Assembly (NCBI GenBank): GCA_964630225.1
Contig: CAZVUK010000009.1
Span: 1 to 34,913 of the forward strand
Length of the DNA: 34,913 nt
Source: CAYZRY01 sp964630225
GTDB lineage: Bacteria; Bacillota_I; Bacilli_A; RF39; UBA660
Reading direction: 5' to 3'
Part shown: positions 1 to 7,100 of the stretch, piece after piece
Numbering within the stretch: position 1 is the stretch's first letter
Layout of the letters: each line of letters starts with the position of its first letter
The notes under the pieces: generated by a model
Told to the model about the DNA's origin: nothing
The model's input: the letters and a program-made list of their open reading frames with translations, nothing else
Database searches by the model: none
Position numbers and translations under genes: made by a program

Positions 1-62
1 CCAATTATTATTACCACGCTCATTATCTCTAGTAAAGTAAAGCCTTTATTTTTCAATCTCAT
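1..62 (-). CDS. Type IV prepilin-like protein, N-terminus only (runs off the window)
   Basis: The first 62 bases read on the minus strand as an ATG followed by codons giving MRLKNKGFTLLEIMSVVIII. This is the class III prepilin signature: a short basic leader, the G|FTLLE processing site with Glu at +5, then a hydrophobic helix. A prepilin peptidase would cut after the Gly, and the helix would pack into a pilus or pseudopilus. The ATG lies 23 bases downstream of the stop of the large membrane protein and has no strong ribosome binding site immediately before it, so translation may be coupled or may start at the in-frame TTG two codons later. Only about 20 residues are present, so major and minor pilin cannot be told apart. 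Confidence 0.75.
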   Translation of the reverse strand, partial: MRLKNKGFTLLEIMSVVIII

Positions 63-85
63 TCTATATCGCTAGAAAAATAGGA

Positions 86-2395
86 TTAATCCTTTTTTTC
101 CTCCTTCTTTAAATTTTTATCATAACGAAGCTGTCTTATTGTAACAAATATTATTAAGGCAAGACCTGCGATTAATATATATATGTATACAGGCCCCCCT
201 AAAATGTAATCTCTAAATCTAAATATTAAAGTTGCCACCAAAGATATAACACCTATTTTAAACAGTGCATCGGAATCTTTTTTATAGAATCCTACTAACA
301 TTAAGACAACTGATACTAGGATTAAATATACCAAGGTTATCATGCCACTATCAAAGATGATTGCTATATGGGCGAAAAATAATCCTATATAATTGATAAT
401 ATCCCTAATATTTAATTTTTTAACAAATCTATTAACCATCAATGTTAAATATATCACAACTAGCGAGAAGACTATTTTAGCAATTTCAACGTTCTCTATT
501 AAATCTAGAACAGAAAACATTGGTAAAACTGCTGCCAGAAGAGCGATGTCACATTTATTCTTTTCATTTCTATGAAATAACGCAATGGCTATATATAGGA
601 AAAAGCTGGTTGCGTTTGCAAAAATATAGGTCGTATCCCCAAACTGATGAAGCGCTAAATCTAGAGCAAAAGCTGTAAAATATATATAGATTAGTAATAA
701 AACATATATAGTTGTAATTGCACGTGGTGTTTCTTTCTTGACCCATGCCGAGTATGCGTAGAAGGCAAAAGCTGAAGCAAGAGATAAGAACATCATAAAG
801 ATTGATTGAAAATCAGCAATTGAAAACGCATTTAAAACAAAGAAGAGAACCGATGTAATAAAGTATATTTGATTCATCTCTTTACTCTTAACCCAGCAGT
901 AAACAACCACATTGGTAGCAAAACTTATAACTAAAAAGTATTCCGAAATACTAAGATTATCAATTTTTATAAATCGCAGCACCGCATATATTAACATCGC
1001 TATTTTTAAGGGATGACTATATAGTTCTAATTTGTTTTCATACTCAACTTCTTTATTAAGAGCATATACAACTAGTGATATAACAATGGCAATAAGTGCA
1101 ATCACAAGTGATACTATTGGACTTCCTAAAAGGCTCATAATAAACGATAAAACTAGTAAAACATTAGTGCTTGTAAGAGCCGAGGCTCTTATAGTTTTTT
1201 CATTATATAAGAATGATATAGCATAAACAAAAGCTGCATAGATACCTGTCGCTAAAGCAAAAGTATCAACAGATGTTTCTTTATTAATTATCGCCGGAAT
1301 AAAGACGCAGTAACTTAGAATAGATCCAAAGTATTTTAAATCAGTCTCTTTATTTCGATATATCATTATAAATATATAAGTGATAAATAAAACAGATAAT
1401 ACATAAACGGCTATTCTGTTTTGCATATTAAACATACTTATGAAAAAGACCAATATCGATGATAAAACAGTTAGATTAGTAAAATCAAAGAGTACTTTAC
1501 TGTTAAATATTTTTGTATTACTACTAAAGAAGCTAAGTACGATGAAGATTGGTAATATCGTAATTAATGTCTCTTCAACTCCAAAACCTATATATCTTGT
1601 TATCGAAATAATCATCGCTAGCAGGCCTCCATAGAAACCAAAGAGATAGAAGTCATTTTTAAAGTTATAATAAGTAGCCAGTGATAAAAGGGCGATAACA
1701 CTGAAACAAGTTCCAACGAAAATCATTGCTCCTGCTCCATTTAATGAAAACCAGCTACCAAAAAGAGCTATGTATCCAATTGACAAGTATGCAAGTAAAA
1801 AGAAAGCCATACCCATAAACCAATATAGTTTAGAGCTAGACGAAATTTTTAATTTCTCTAAATATTTTGACAAAAAGACATAGATAAGTCCAAAGACAAA
1901 AGATACAAAAGTTCTAGCTATTCCCGGTGCATTTGAAGTAAAAGCAAAGAGTATTCCTGCTAAAACAACCAGTACCGTTCCAAGCTTAAACATTAGATCT
2001 AACTTCCTAAGCTTCGGATCTAATTGTTCTTTCGTTTTCGAAGGACTAAACATTAATTTCTGTTGCTCTTCCGCTGACAAAGATATATGAGCATTTAATA
2101 AATTGTCATTAATAACAATATAAAATATTGTTCCGATAAAATTAGGAATAACGGACAAAAAAGCCATCAAAGTGATTTTAGGTCTTTCTAAAATAAGCTT
2201 GTTAAAATCCATACTCATCATTGTATATGTATAATGTGAGGAATAAATTAACAATATGATTACAATTGCCTGGAAAGTAATGGAACCACCATTAAAACTT
2301 AGACCACCAAGTGCATCATACGAAAAAACACCTGATAACCAAAAGATAATCGCTAAGATATTACTAAGAACTAACAATTTCATTTTTAATTTCAT
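86..2395 (-). CDS. Large polytopic membrane protein of unknown function
   Basis: 769 residues starting MKLKMKLL, almost entirely hydrophobic segments separated by short loops; I count roughly 20 or more likely membrane helices. The only sizeable soluble stretch is at about residues 105-130 (charged, with SAEEQQK and a following KxKEQLD segment), between helices. No catalytic motif is recognisable. Large uncharacterised multi-helix families of the DUF2157/DUF2339 kind have this look, but I cannot assign it. I chose the ATG at 2395 because AGAGGT lies just upstream; a longer reading from 2422 has no binding site. It lies upstream of a prepilin gene on the same strand, so a link to pilus or surface assembly is possible but only inferred. 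Its start region is a 50-bp tandem duplication, described separately. Confidence 0.8.
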   Translation of the reverse strand: MKLKMKLLVLSNILAIIFWLSGVFSYDALGGLSFNGGSITFQAIVIILLIYSSHYTYTMMSMDFNKLILERPKITLMAFLSVIPNFIGTIFYIVINDNLLNAHISLSAEEQQKLMFSPSKTKEQLDPKLRKLDLMFKLGTVLVVLAGILFAFTSNAPGIARTFVSFVFGLIYVFLSKYLEKLKISSSSKLYWFMGMAFFLLAYLSIGYIALFGSWFSLNGAGAMIFVGTCFSVIALLSLATYYNFKNDFYLFGFYGGLLAMIISITRYIGFGVEETLITILPIFIVLSFFSSNTKIFNSKVLFDFTNLTVLSSILVFFISMFNMQNRIAVYVLSVLFITYIFIMIYRNKETDLKYFGSILSYCVFIPAIINKETSVDTFALATGIYAAFVYAISFLYNEKTIRASALTSTNVLLVLSFIMSLLGSPIVSLVIALIAIVISLVVYALNKEVEYENKLELYSHPLKIAMLIYAVLRFIKIDNLSISEYFLVISFATNVVVYCWVKSKEMNQIYFITSVLFFVLNAFSIADFQSIFMMFLSLASAFAFYAYSAWVKKETPRAITTIYVLLLIYIYFTAFALDLALHQFGDTTYIFANATSFFLYIAIALFHRNEKNKCDIALLAAVLPMFSVLDLIENVEIAKIVFSLVVIYLTLMVNRFVKKLNIRDIINYIGLFFAHIAIIFDSGMITLVYLILVSVVLMLVGFYKKDSDALFKIGVISLVATLIFRFRDYILGGPVYIYILIAGLALIIFVTIRQLRYDKNLKKEEKKD

Positions 2396-2489
2396 AACTA
2401 CCTCTATTATAGATAATATCATAATTTTTTCATTTTTAATTTCATAACTACCTCTATTATAGATAATATCATAATTTTTTCATTTTTAA
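2381..2489. repeat. 50-bp perfect tandem duplication over the start of the membrane-protein gene
   Basis: Bases 2381-2430 and 2431-2480 are identical, and a partial third copy of about 9 bases follows (2481-2489). Each unit holds, read on the minus strand, a TATAAT hexamer (2406-2411 and 2456-2461), an AGAGGT ribosome binding site and an ATGAAATTAAAAATG start. The inner copy begins the real gene. The outer copy starts an eight-codon mini-ORF at 2419-2445 (MKLKMKKL, stop TGA). Confidence 0.95.
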
Positions 2490-2506
2490 AATAATTATGA
2501 TAAAAT
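2477..2506 (+). promoter_or_regulatory. Promoter of the carboxypeptidase gene (extended -10)
   Basis: TTTTCA at 2477-2482, an 18-base gap and TAAAAT at 2501-2506 preceded by TGA, an extended -10 (TGn) context. The start codon at 2525 has GTGAGGAAAT just upstream. The -35 end touches the tandem duplication. Confidence 0.5.
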
Positions 2507-2524
2507 ATTTACAAGTGAGGAAAT

Positions 2525-3421
2525 ATGAAAAAAATATTAACTATAGTTATATCTACTTTATTAATAATTACGACTATTTTCACTTCTTTTTATCTATATC
2601 ATTGGTTAAAAGAAATAAATAAAGCTCCTATTAAAATCGATGAAAAAGAACAAAAACCAGTTGAAAAATATGATGTAGTTTTAAAAGCAAAATTAGAAAA
2701 GTTAGATTTCATCAATGAGAAAATAAGCTATTTTGATTATAAAGCGGTGGATAAGTATATAGACTATTTAAATAGATATCCTGATTTAAATAAAGATAAG
2801 ATTGTACTAAATGTAAATATGAATTTAGATAGAGCTTTTTATACAGGCATCAAAGAAGTAGAATCATTAGAGATAGATAAACTCTTAGTTAATAAATATT
2901 ACAGCTTGGGTAATTATACACCAAGTGACTTAGTATATCTGAGCAATAGCTATAGTAACAACGGACTCATGCTAAGAACTGAAGTTAAAAATGCTTTTGA
3001 AACTTTGGCCAAAGACGCTAAAGCAAAGGGCCTAACAATTAAGGCTATGTCAGGCTATCGTAGTTACGGGGCGCAGCAAACGGTATATAATAACTATGTA
3101 AAGCGAAGTGGACAAAGATCTGCAGATACTTATTCAGCAAGAGCAGGGCACTCAGAACATCAGACAGGGCTTACTTTAGATGTCTATAATGGACAGGCGG
3201 TATTTACTAGTTTTAAGAATACTAAAGAATACCTATGGATGAAAGATAATGCCCATAAATATGGCTTCATTCAAAGGTATCTCGCCGGTAAAGAAAAAAT
3301 AAGTGGTTTCGTAGCTGAAGAGTGGCACTATCGCTATTTAGGAGTAGAGATGGCCACCCAGGTTTATGAAAGTTCTTTATCGTATGATGAATATTATGTA
3401 ATGCATATTAAAAAGTATTAA
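2525..3421 (+). CDS. VanY-type D-alanyl-D-alanine carboxypeptidase (peptidase M15B)
   Basis: 298 residues. It should trim the terminal D-Ala from peptidoglycan stem peptides outside the cell. An N-terminal hydrophobic segment (about residues 4-26) works as signal anchor. The catalytic domain fills the C-terminal half: SGYRSYGAQQ, then GHSEHQTGLTLD (about residues 207-219), supplying the first zinc His and the Asp of the M15 SxHxxGxxxD motif, and EEWHYRY near residue 268, supplying the catalytic Glu and the last zinc His. All expected metal and catalytic positions are present. The middle region (about 30-140) is charged and probably a spacer. It stands alone on the plus strand between a divergent membrane-protein gene and a shared terminator. 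The family also includes LdcB-type L,D-carboxypeptidases, so exact bond specificity is uncertain. Confidence 0.88.
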   Translation: MKKILTIVISTLLIITTIFTSFYLYHWLKEINKAPIKIDEKEQKPVEKYDVVLKAKLEKLDFINEKISYFDYKAVDKYIDYLNRYPDLNKDKIVLNVNMNLDRAFYTGIKEVESLEIDKLLVNKYYSLGNYTPSDLVYLSNSYSNNGLMLRTEVKNAFETLAKDAKAKGLTIKAMSGYRSYGAQQTVYNNYVKRSGQRSADTYSARAGHSEHQTGLTLDVYNGQAVFTSFKNTKEYLWMKDNAHKYGFIQRYLAGKEKISGFVAEEWHYRYLGVEMATQVYESSLSYDEYYVMHIKKY

Positions 3422-3423
3422 AA

Positions 3424-3443
3424 AAAACGGTTAAACCGTTTTT
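3424..3443. terminator. Bidirectional terminator between the carboxypeptidase and SDR genes
   Basis: AAACGGTT and AACCGTTT pair around a single A, flanked by an A run on the left and TTT on the right, so it can work on both strands. It directly follows the plus gene ending at 3421 and abuts the stop of the minus gene at 3442. Confidence 0.8.
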
Positions 3444-4182
3444 ATTTTGATACTGAACCACCATCGACAATGAACTCTGAAGCCGTTATATATTTAGCTT
3501 GGGTTGATGCAAGGAACATTACCATATTTGTAACATCATTTACATCTCCAATTCTTCCTAATGGTATTGCTTTAACAAAACCTTCGAACGCTGCTTGATT
3601 TCCCACTTCTAATCCACTGGTCATTGGTGTGCTAATTGCTCCAGGTATAACTGTGTTAACTCTGATGTTTTTAGGAGCTAGTTCAAGAGCAGCACATTCA
3701 CTTAGTCCGTGTACTCCAAATTTCGAACTAACATAAGCATAACCGCCGGGCGAACCCTTCATTCCCTGAACTGAAGAAGTATTGATAATACTTGCTGCCT
3801 GACCTTTTTCAAGAAGTGGTAAACAATATTTCATGCCCAGAAAAACAGAAAGCTGGTTTATTTCAAAAACTTTGACAAATTCATCTTTTGTCATCTGATC
3901 GAGCGGCTTATATAAAGATATACCAGCATTGTTAATTAAAGTGTCGATTTTTCCTTTTTCTTGATTAATAATCGTCGTAACGTTTTGCCAATCTATTTCA
4001 TTAGATGCATCGAGCCTTAGAAACTTAGCCGTTGGACCTAGTGCTTCGGCAAGTTGTTGTCCTTCGGGCTCTAAGACGTCAGTAATATAGACGAAAGCTC
4101 CTTCTTCGACAAATCTTTTGGCATGATTGGCACCTATTCCTCTAGATGCACCAGTAATTAAAATAACCCTATCTCTAAACAT
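3442..4182 (-). CDS. Short-chain dehydrogenase/reductase (SDR), NAD(H)-type
   Basis: 246 residues, the usual size of a classical SDR. The Rossmann cofactor motif TGASRGIG is at about residues 10-17. An Asp at the end of the second strand (YITDVLEP) favours NAD(H) over NADP(H). NNAG follows near residue 86, then the catalytic Ser (NTSSVQG) and the YVSSK Tyr/Lys pair around 150-155, and a PGAISTPM segment after the active site. The C-terminal YITASEFIVDGG is the family's usual ending. Substrate is not predictable; hydroxysteroid, glucose 1- and 3-oxoacyl dehydrogenases all look like this. The start has AAGGAGG seven bases upstream. It is last in an operon behind pyrimidine-nucleoside phosphorylase (17-base gap), which does not by itself reveal the substrate. 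Confidence 0.88.
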   Translation of the reverse strand: MFRDRVILITGASRGIGANHAKRFVEEGAFVYITDVLEPEGQQLAEALGPTAKFLRLDASNEIDWQNVTTIINQEKGKIDTLINNAGISLYKPLDQMTKDEFVKVFEINQLSVFLGMKYCLPLLEKGQAASIINTSSVQGMKGSPGGYAYVSSKFGVHGLSECAALELAPKNIRVNTVIPGAISTPMTSGLEVGNQAAFEGFVKAIPLGRIGDVNDVTNMVMFLASTQAKYITASEFIVDGGSVSK

Positions 4183-4199
4183 ATAAACCTCCTTATGTT

Positions 4200-5471
4200 T
4201 TAATCGACCTTATATTTTTTGTAGAACTTTATCATCTCTTCTTCTGTAAAGATGCTAAATGCTTTATCAATAGATCCAAAATCTTTATTTTGATTGTAAT
4301 AAATAGTGCATAGAAGATCTCCCTCTTTAACTTCATCTCCTGTTTCGACAGCTAAGACTACTCCGACACTATGATCGATAGCTTCTTCTTTTTTCTTGCG
4401 TCCCGCGCCTAACTTATTAGCTACTTCTCCGACTGTAAACGCATCGATAGCTACTACCGTTCCTGTTTTAGGACTGCGAATTTCTTCTTTTAAGCCAGAA
4501 ACTTTTAATTTACTTAAATCACCGCCTTGATATTTGACCATTTCGACAAATTTATTGTATGCATCACCCGATGATATACTTCGCGCCGCTTCTTCGCGAG
4601 CGCTAACTTCATCTATTTTTTTAGATATCATTAGAATATCGACGACCATTTTTGTACACATTTTACTAAAGTTGTTTCCGGCTTTTCCTTGAAGTGTATT
4701 AATGGCTTCGATTACTTCGACGGCATTACCAACACTACTTCCAAGTGGGGTGTTCATATCAGATATACCAACGATAACAGCTTTTTTATAACGAATTCCA
4801 ATTCGTTCCATTAAATCTATTACTTTTTCAGCTTCGGTGGCATTTTTAACAAGTGCCCCCGAACCTACTTTTAAATCTATATAAATTGTATCTGCTCCAC
4901 TAGAAATCTTTTTACTCATAATACTAGATACGATAAGTGGTACCGACTCTACTGTTGCCGTAACATCTCTTAAGGCATATACTAGCTTATCAAGAGGTAC
5001 TAAATCATCTGTTTGTCCACTTAGAGAAAGTCCCATCTTTTTAACTTGTTCGACCATTTCGCTACTTGTTAAATCAGTTCTAAAACCAGGAATACTTTCC
5101 AATTTATCAATCGTTCCACCAGTTAAACCCAGTCCTCTTCCACTCATTTTACACATCTTTATTCCACACGATGCTAAAACCGGACCTAGAACAAGTGTTG
5201 TTTTATCACCTATTCCACCCGTTGAATGTTTATCAACTTTAATTCCTTCGATCGATGATAAATCTATCGACGAACCTGTTTCGATGAAGACATCCGTCAA
5301 GTAAAAGGTTTCCATATCGCTCATTCCATTTAGGCATATAGCCATTAATAAAGATGATACTTGGTAATCGGGAATCTCTCCACTAAGATAAGACTTAAAG
5401 AAGAAGTCTATCTCTTCTTTACTTAATTCTATATGTTTTCTTTTTTTATCAATTATTTCAATTGCATTCAT
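4200..5471 (-). CDS. pdp: Pyrimidine-nucleoside phosphorylase
   Basis: 423 residues. It catalyses phosphorolysis of uridine, thymidine and deoxyuridine to the base plus (deoxy)ribose 1-phosphate in the cytoplasm, for nucleoside salvage and use of the sugar. The sequence has the family hallmarks in order: KHSTGGIGDKTT (about residues 80-91) for phosphate binding, the signature SGRGLGLTGGTIDKLES (about 109-125), and SSIMSKKISSGADTIYIDLKVGSGA for pyrimidine contact. The C-terminal barrel-sandwich part (KTGTVVAID, HSVGVVLAVETGDEVKEGDLL) is complete. The length fits Bacillus Pdp (about 433) rather than a truncated form. A strong AAGGGG ribosome binding site precedes the ATG. It is in an operon after the GlmU-like acetyltransferase gene (12-base gap) and before the SDR gene. 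Confidence 0.95.
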   Translation of the reverse strand: MNAIEIIDKKRKHIELSKEEIDFFFKSYLSGEIPDYQVSSLLMAICLNGMSDMETFYLTDVFIETGSSIDLSSIEGIKVDKHSTGGIGDKTTLVLGPVLASCGIKMCKMSGRGLGLTGGTIDKLESIPGFRTDLTSSEMVEQVKKMGLSLSGQTDDLVPLDKLVYALRDVTATVESVPLIVSSIMSKKISSGADTIYIDLKVGSGALVKNATEAEKVIDLMERIGIRYKKAVIVGISDMNTPLGSSVGNAVEVIEAINTLQGKAGNNFSKMCTKMVVDILMISKKIDEVSAREEAARSISSGDAYNKFVEMVKYQGGDLSKLKVSGLKEEIRSPKTGTVVAIDAFTVGEVANKLGAGRKKKEEAIDHSVGVVLAVETGDEVKEGDLLCTIYYNQNKDFGSIDKAFSIFTEEEMIKFYKKYKVD

Positions 5472-5483
5472 AGCTTCATCCCC

Positions 5484-6107
5484 TTATGAATAATTTTTTT
5501 TATTTATTTGACGTTCTCTAGCTATTGCTAATTCGCCATCGCCAACATCTGTAGTTATGACCGAGCCGGCAGCTACAGTTGCTTTATCGCCCAGCGTAAG
5601 TGGTGCAACTAAAACAGCGTTACTACCAATCGAAACGTTATTAGCAATATTAGTTTTATTCTTTTCTTTTGTTGTCGAATTATAATTTGCCGCTATCGTT
5701 CCGGCTCCAACATTGTTATTATCACCCATTGTCGTATCTCCGAGATAAGATAGATGTTTGACTTTGTTATGCGAAGAAAGTTTCACATTTTTAAGCTCTA
5801 CGTAGTTTCCAATAGTATTGAACGAATCGATAATTGAGTTTCCCAAAATGTGAGCAAAAGGCCCTATTTCATTTTCATTACTAATAAAACTATCTTCTAA
5901 ATAAGATGCTTTAATTTTGTTCTTATCACCTATGGTCATATTTTCGATGACGGTTGCAGATCCAATAATATTATTTGTTCCAATCACCGTTTTTCCTTTA
6001 ATTGTAACGTTAGGTTCGATTATAGTGTTCTTGCCAATAATAACGCCTTCATCTATATAAGTTGTTCTCTCATCTATAAAAATAACATTTGGATATCTAA
6101 CAATCAT
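5484..6107 (-). CDS. Stand-alone GlmU-type acetyltransferase domain (left-handed beta helix)
   Basis: 207 residues made of hexapeptide repeats (IGKNTI, VIGTNN, IGDKNK and so on) forming a left-handed beta helix, the trimeric acyltransferase fold. It aligns with the C-terminal half of GlmU, which acetylates glucosamine 1-phosphate from acetyl-CoA for UDP-GlcNAc: GPFAHI, GNYVELKN, HLSYLGD, GAGTIAANYN and the ending ELAIARERQ all match. The uridylyltransferase half is absent. Residues matching Lys351, His363, Tyr366, Asn386 and Tyr387 of E. coli GlmU are kept, but the sugar-phosphate-binding Arg333 position is Leu (GPFAHILGN). It is therefore either a paralogue acting on another amino sugar or half of a split GlmU. 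First gene of the operon, with a good promoter and AGGAGAT binding site. Confidence 0.85.
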   Translation of the reverse strand: MIVRYPNVIFIDERTTYIDEGVIIGKNTIIEPNVTIKGKTVIGTNNIIGSATVIENMTIGDKNKIKASYLEDSFISNENEIGPFAHILGNSIIDSFNTIGNYVELKNVKLSSHNKVKHLSYLGDTTMGDNNNVGAGTIAANYNSTTKEKNKTNIANNVSIGSNAVLVAPLTLGDKATVAAGSVITTDVGDGELAIARERQINKKNYS

Positions 6108-6123
6108 ATTATCTCCTATTGTA

Positions 6124-6151
6124 ATTATACAACATTATTCATTATTGTCTA
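6124..6151 (-). promoter_or_regulatory. Promoter of the acetyltransferase-pdp-SDR operon
   Basis: On the minus strand TAGACA (6146-6151), a 16-base spacer and a perfect TATAAT (6124-6129). The start codon at 6107 follows with AGGAGAT in between. Confidence 0.7.
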
Positions 6152-6176
6152 ACAGGAAATTAAAGACTGTGTAAAT

Positions 6177-6206
6177 AAAAAGAAGTTATTTATTTAACTT
6201 CTTTTT
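6177..6206 (-). terminator. Terminator of the XRE regulator gene
   Basis: An 11-bp perfect stem (AAAAAGAAGTT with AACTTCTTTTT) and an 8-base loop, overlapping the stop codon of the regulator. On the minus strand the stem ends in a T run. Confidence 0.8.
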
Positions 6207-6548
6207 GATTAGTTCTATTGTTCTTTTAGGGTCATCAATTATTAGTGTGTATAATTCTTCATGATTTCTAAGTTCTTTGATAAAGTTAATCTCTTCACTT
6301 GCCATATTAAATGGTGCATAGTTTTCGACTTCTTCATTTATAATATATCTGTCTCTTCCTGCTAAATATGGAAGAGTTACACCAAAAATATCACATATTT
6401 TATAAAGAGTCTCCAGTGATGGAAGCCTACTTCCATTTTCATAACAACTGATACTAACTTTAGTCAAGTTTAATTTTTTACCCAGTTCCGTCTGAGTCAT
6501 TTTGTTTTCTTTGCGCAGATCTCTAATTCTTTTTCCAATCAGAAGCAC
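6186..6548 (-). CDS. XRE-family helix-turn-helix repressor
   Basis: 120 residues from a GTG start (VLLIGKRIRDLRKENKM). The N-terminal half is a canonical Cro/C1-type helix-turn-helix: GKRIRDLRKENKMTQTELG, then KVSISCYENGSRLPSLETLYKIC, and FGVTLPYLAGRD closing the five-helix bundle. The C-terminal half is helical and acidic with no known ligand fold; it may dimerise. I prefer GTG at 6548 because AGGTGAT lies just upstream and because the TATAAT box of the promoter overlaps the in-frame ATG at 6572, which would not be in that transcript. The 6572 start remains possible for read-through from ssb and would add eight residues. The promoter is bracketed by an inverted repeat, suggesting self-repression. 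Targets beyond itself are unknown. Confidence 0.85.
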   Translation of the reverse strand: MLLIGKRIRDLRKENKMTQTELGKKLNLTKVSISCYENGSRLPSLETLYKICDIFGVTLPYLAGRDRYIINEEVENYAPFNMASEEINFIKELRNHEELYTLIIDDPKRTIELIKKKLNK

Positions 6549-6555
6549 TTTATCA

Positions 6556-6599
6556 CCTAATTTCACACCCATTATAGTTAAATGCTAAGTGAAATTGGG
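6556..6599 (-). promoter_or_regulatory. Promoter and inverted-repeat operator of the XRE regulator
   Basis: CCTAATTTCAC (6556-6566) and GTGAAATTGGG (6589-6599) form an 11-bp inverted repeat with one mismatch, with a 22-base gap. The minus-strand TATAAT (6571-6576) lies between the arms. One arm covers the start-point side and the other the -35 side. Arm centres are 33 bases apart, about three helical turns. Confidence 0.7.
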
Positions 6600-6608
6600 C
6601 AAAGTTTA

Positions 6609-6950
6609 CTATTTAGAAACTTCTTTATCTTTGCTAGAACTATTTAGAAAAGTAATCTTTTCGGCAATTATTTCGACGATTGTCTCTTTCTTATCTTCTT
6701 TTTCAACGACACGACTCGCAACTCTTCCTTTCACGCCAACGATATCTCCTTTGCGACAGTACTCTACTGTAGATTTAGCCACAGCTTCCCAAAGCTGACA
6801 ATCAATAAAGTCTGTTTCATACTCACCTTCGCTGTTTTTAAAACTGCGCGGTATAGCTAAAGTAATATAAGACATATTCTTATTAGTCGCTGTTTTATAA
6901 AGCGTTGGATCTTTGACAAGTCTTCCTACCAATATAATTTGATTGAGCAT
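6609..6950 (-). CDS. Short single-stranded DNA-binding protein (SsbB-like)
   Basis: 113 residues forming a single OB fold: MLNQIILVGRLVKDP, then ITLAIPRSFKN, DFIDCQLWEAVAKS and YCRKGDIVGVKGRV, all standard SSB landmarks. The protein stops right after the fold with KDKEVSK: there is no Gly/Gln-rich linker and no acidic DDxIPF tip, the part that recruits replication and repair proteins in the main SSB. The length equals Bacillus subtilis SsbB, the competence-induced SSB that coats incoming DNA. With pilin genes in the same window, a role in DNA uptake is a reasonable inference, but this could also be this lineage's minimal SSB. The ATG at 6950 has AAAGGAGG upstream. The XRE gene follows on the same strand. 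Confidence 0.85.
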   Translation of the reverse strand: MLNQIILVGRLVKDPTLYKTATNKNMSYITLAIPRSFKNSEGEYETDFIDCQLWEAVAKSTVEYCRKGDIVGVKGRVASRVVEKEDKKETIVEIIAEKITFLNSSSKDKEVSK

Positions 6951-6982
6951 ATTTCCTCCTTTCGGGGCATAATATAACAATT

Positions 6983-7009
6983 AAAAAAAGATGGAGCAAA
7001 CCCATCTTT
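6983..7009 (-). terminator. Terminator of the suf operon
   Basis: AAAGATGG (6987-6994) and CCATCTTT (7002-7009) form an 8-bp stem with a 7-base loop, followed on the minus strand by more Ts (6983-6986). A second small hairpin (TTAAAGAT / ATCTTTAA, 7061-7079) lies nearer sufB but has no T run. Confidence 0.8.
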
Positions 7010-7100
7010 CCCTTTATTTATCGATGTTTTTATTTGAAATTAGCTTTTTATAAATAGAATTTAAAGATTTGATCTTTAATTATTGATTAAATATCTTTTT

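Noticed and set aside
7061..7079. Hairpin TTAAAGAT / ATCTTTAA downstream of sufB as a terminator or riboswitch
   Set aside because: No T run follows on either strand and a proper terminator stands at 6983-7009. It may only shield the 3' end of the message.
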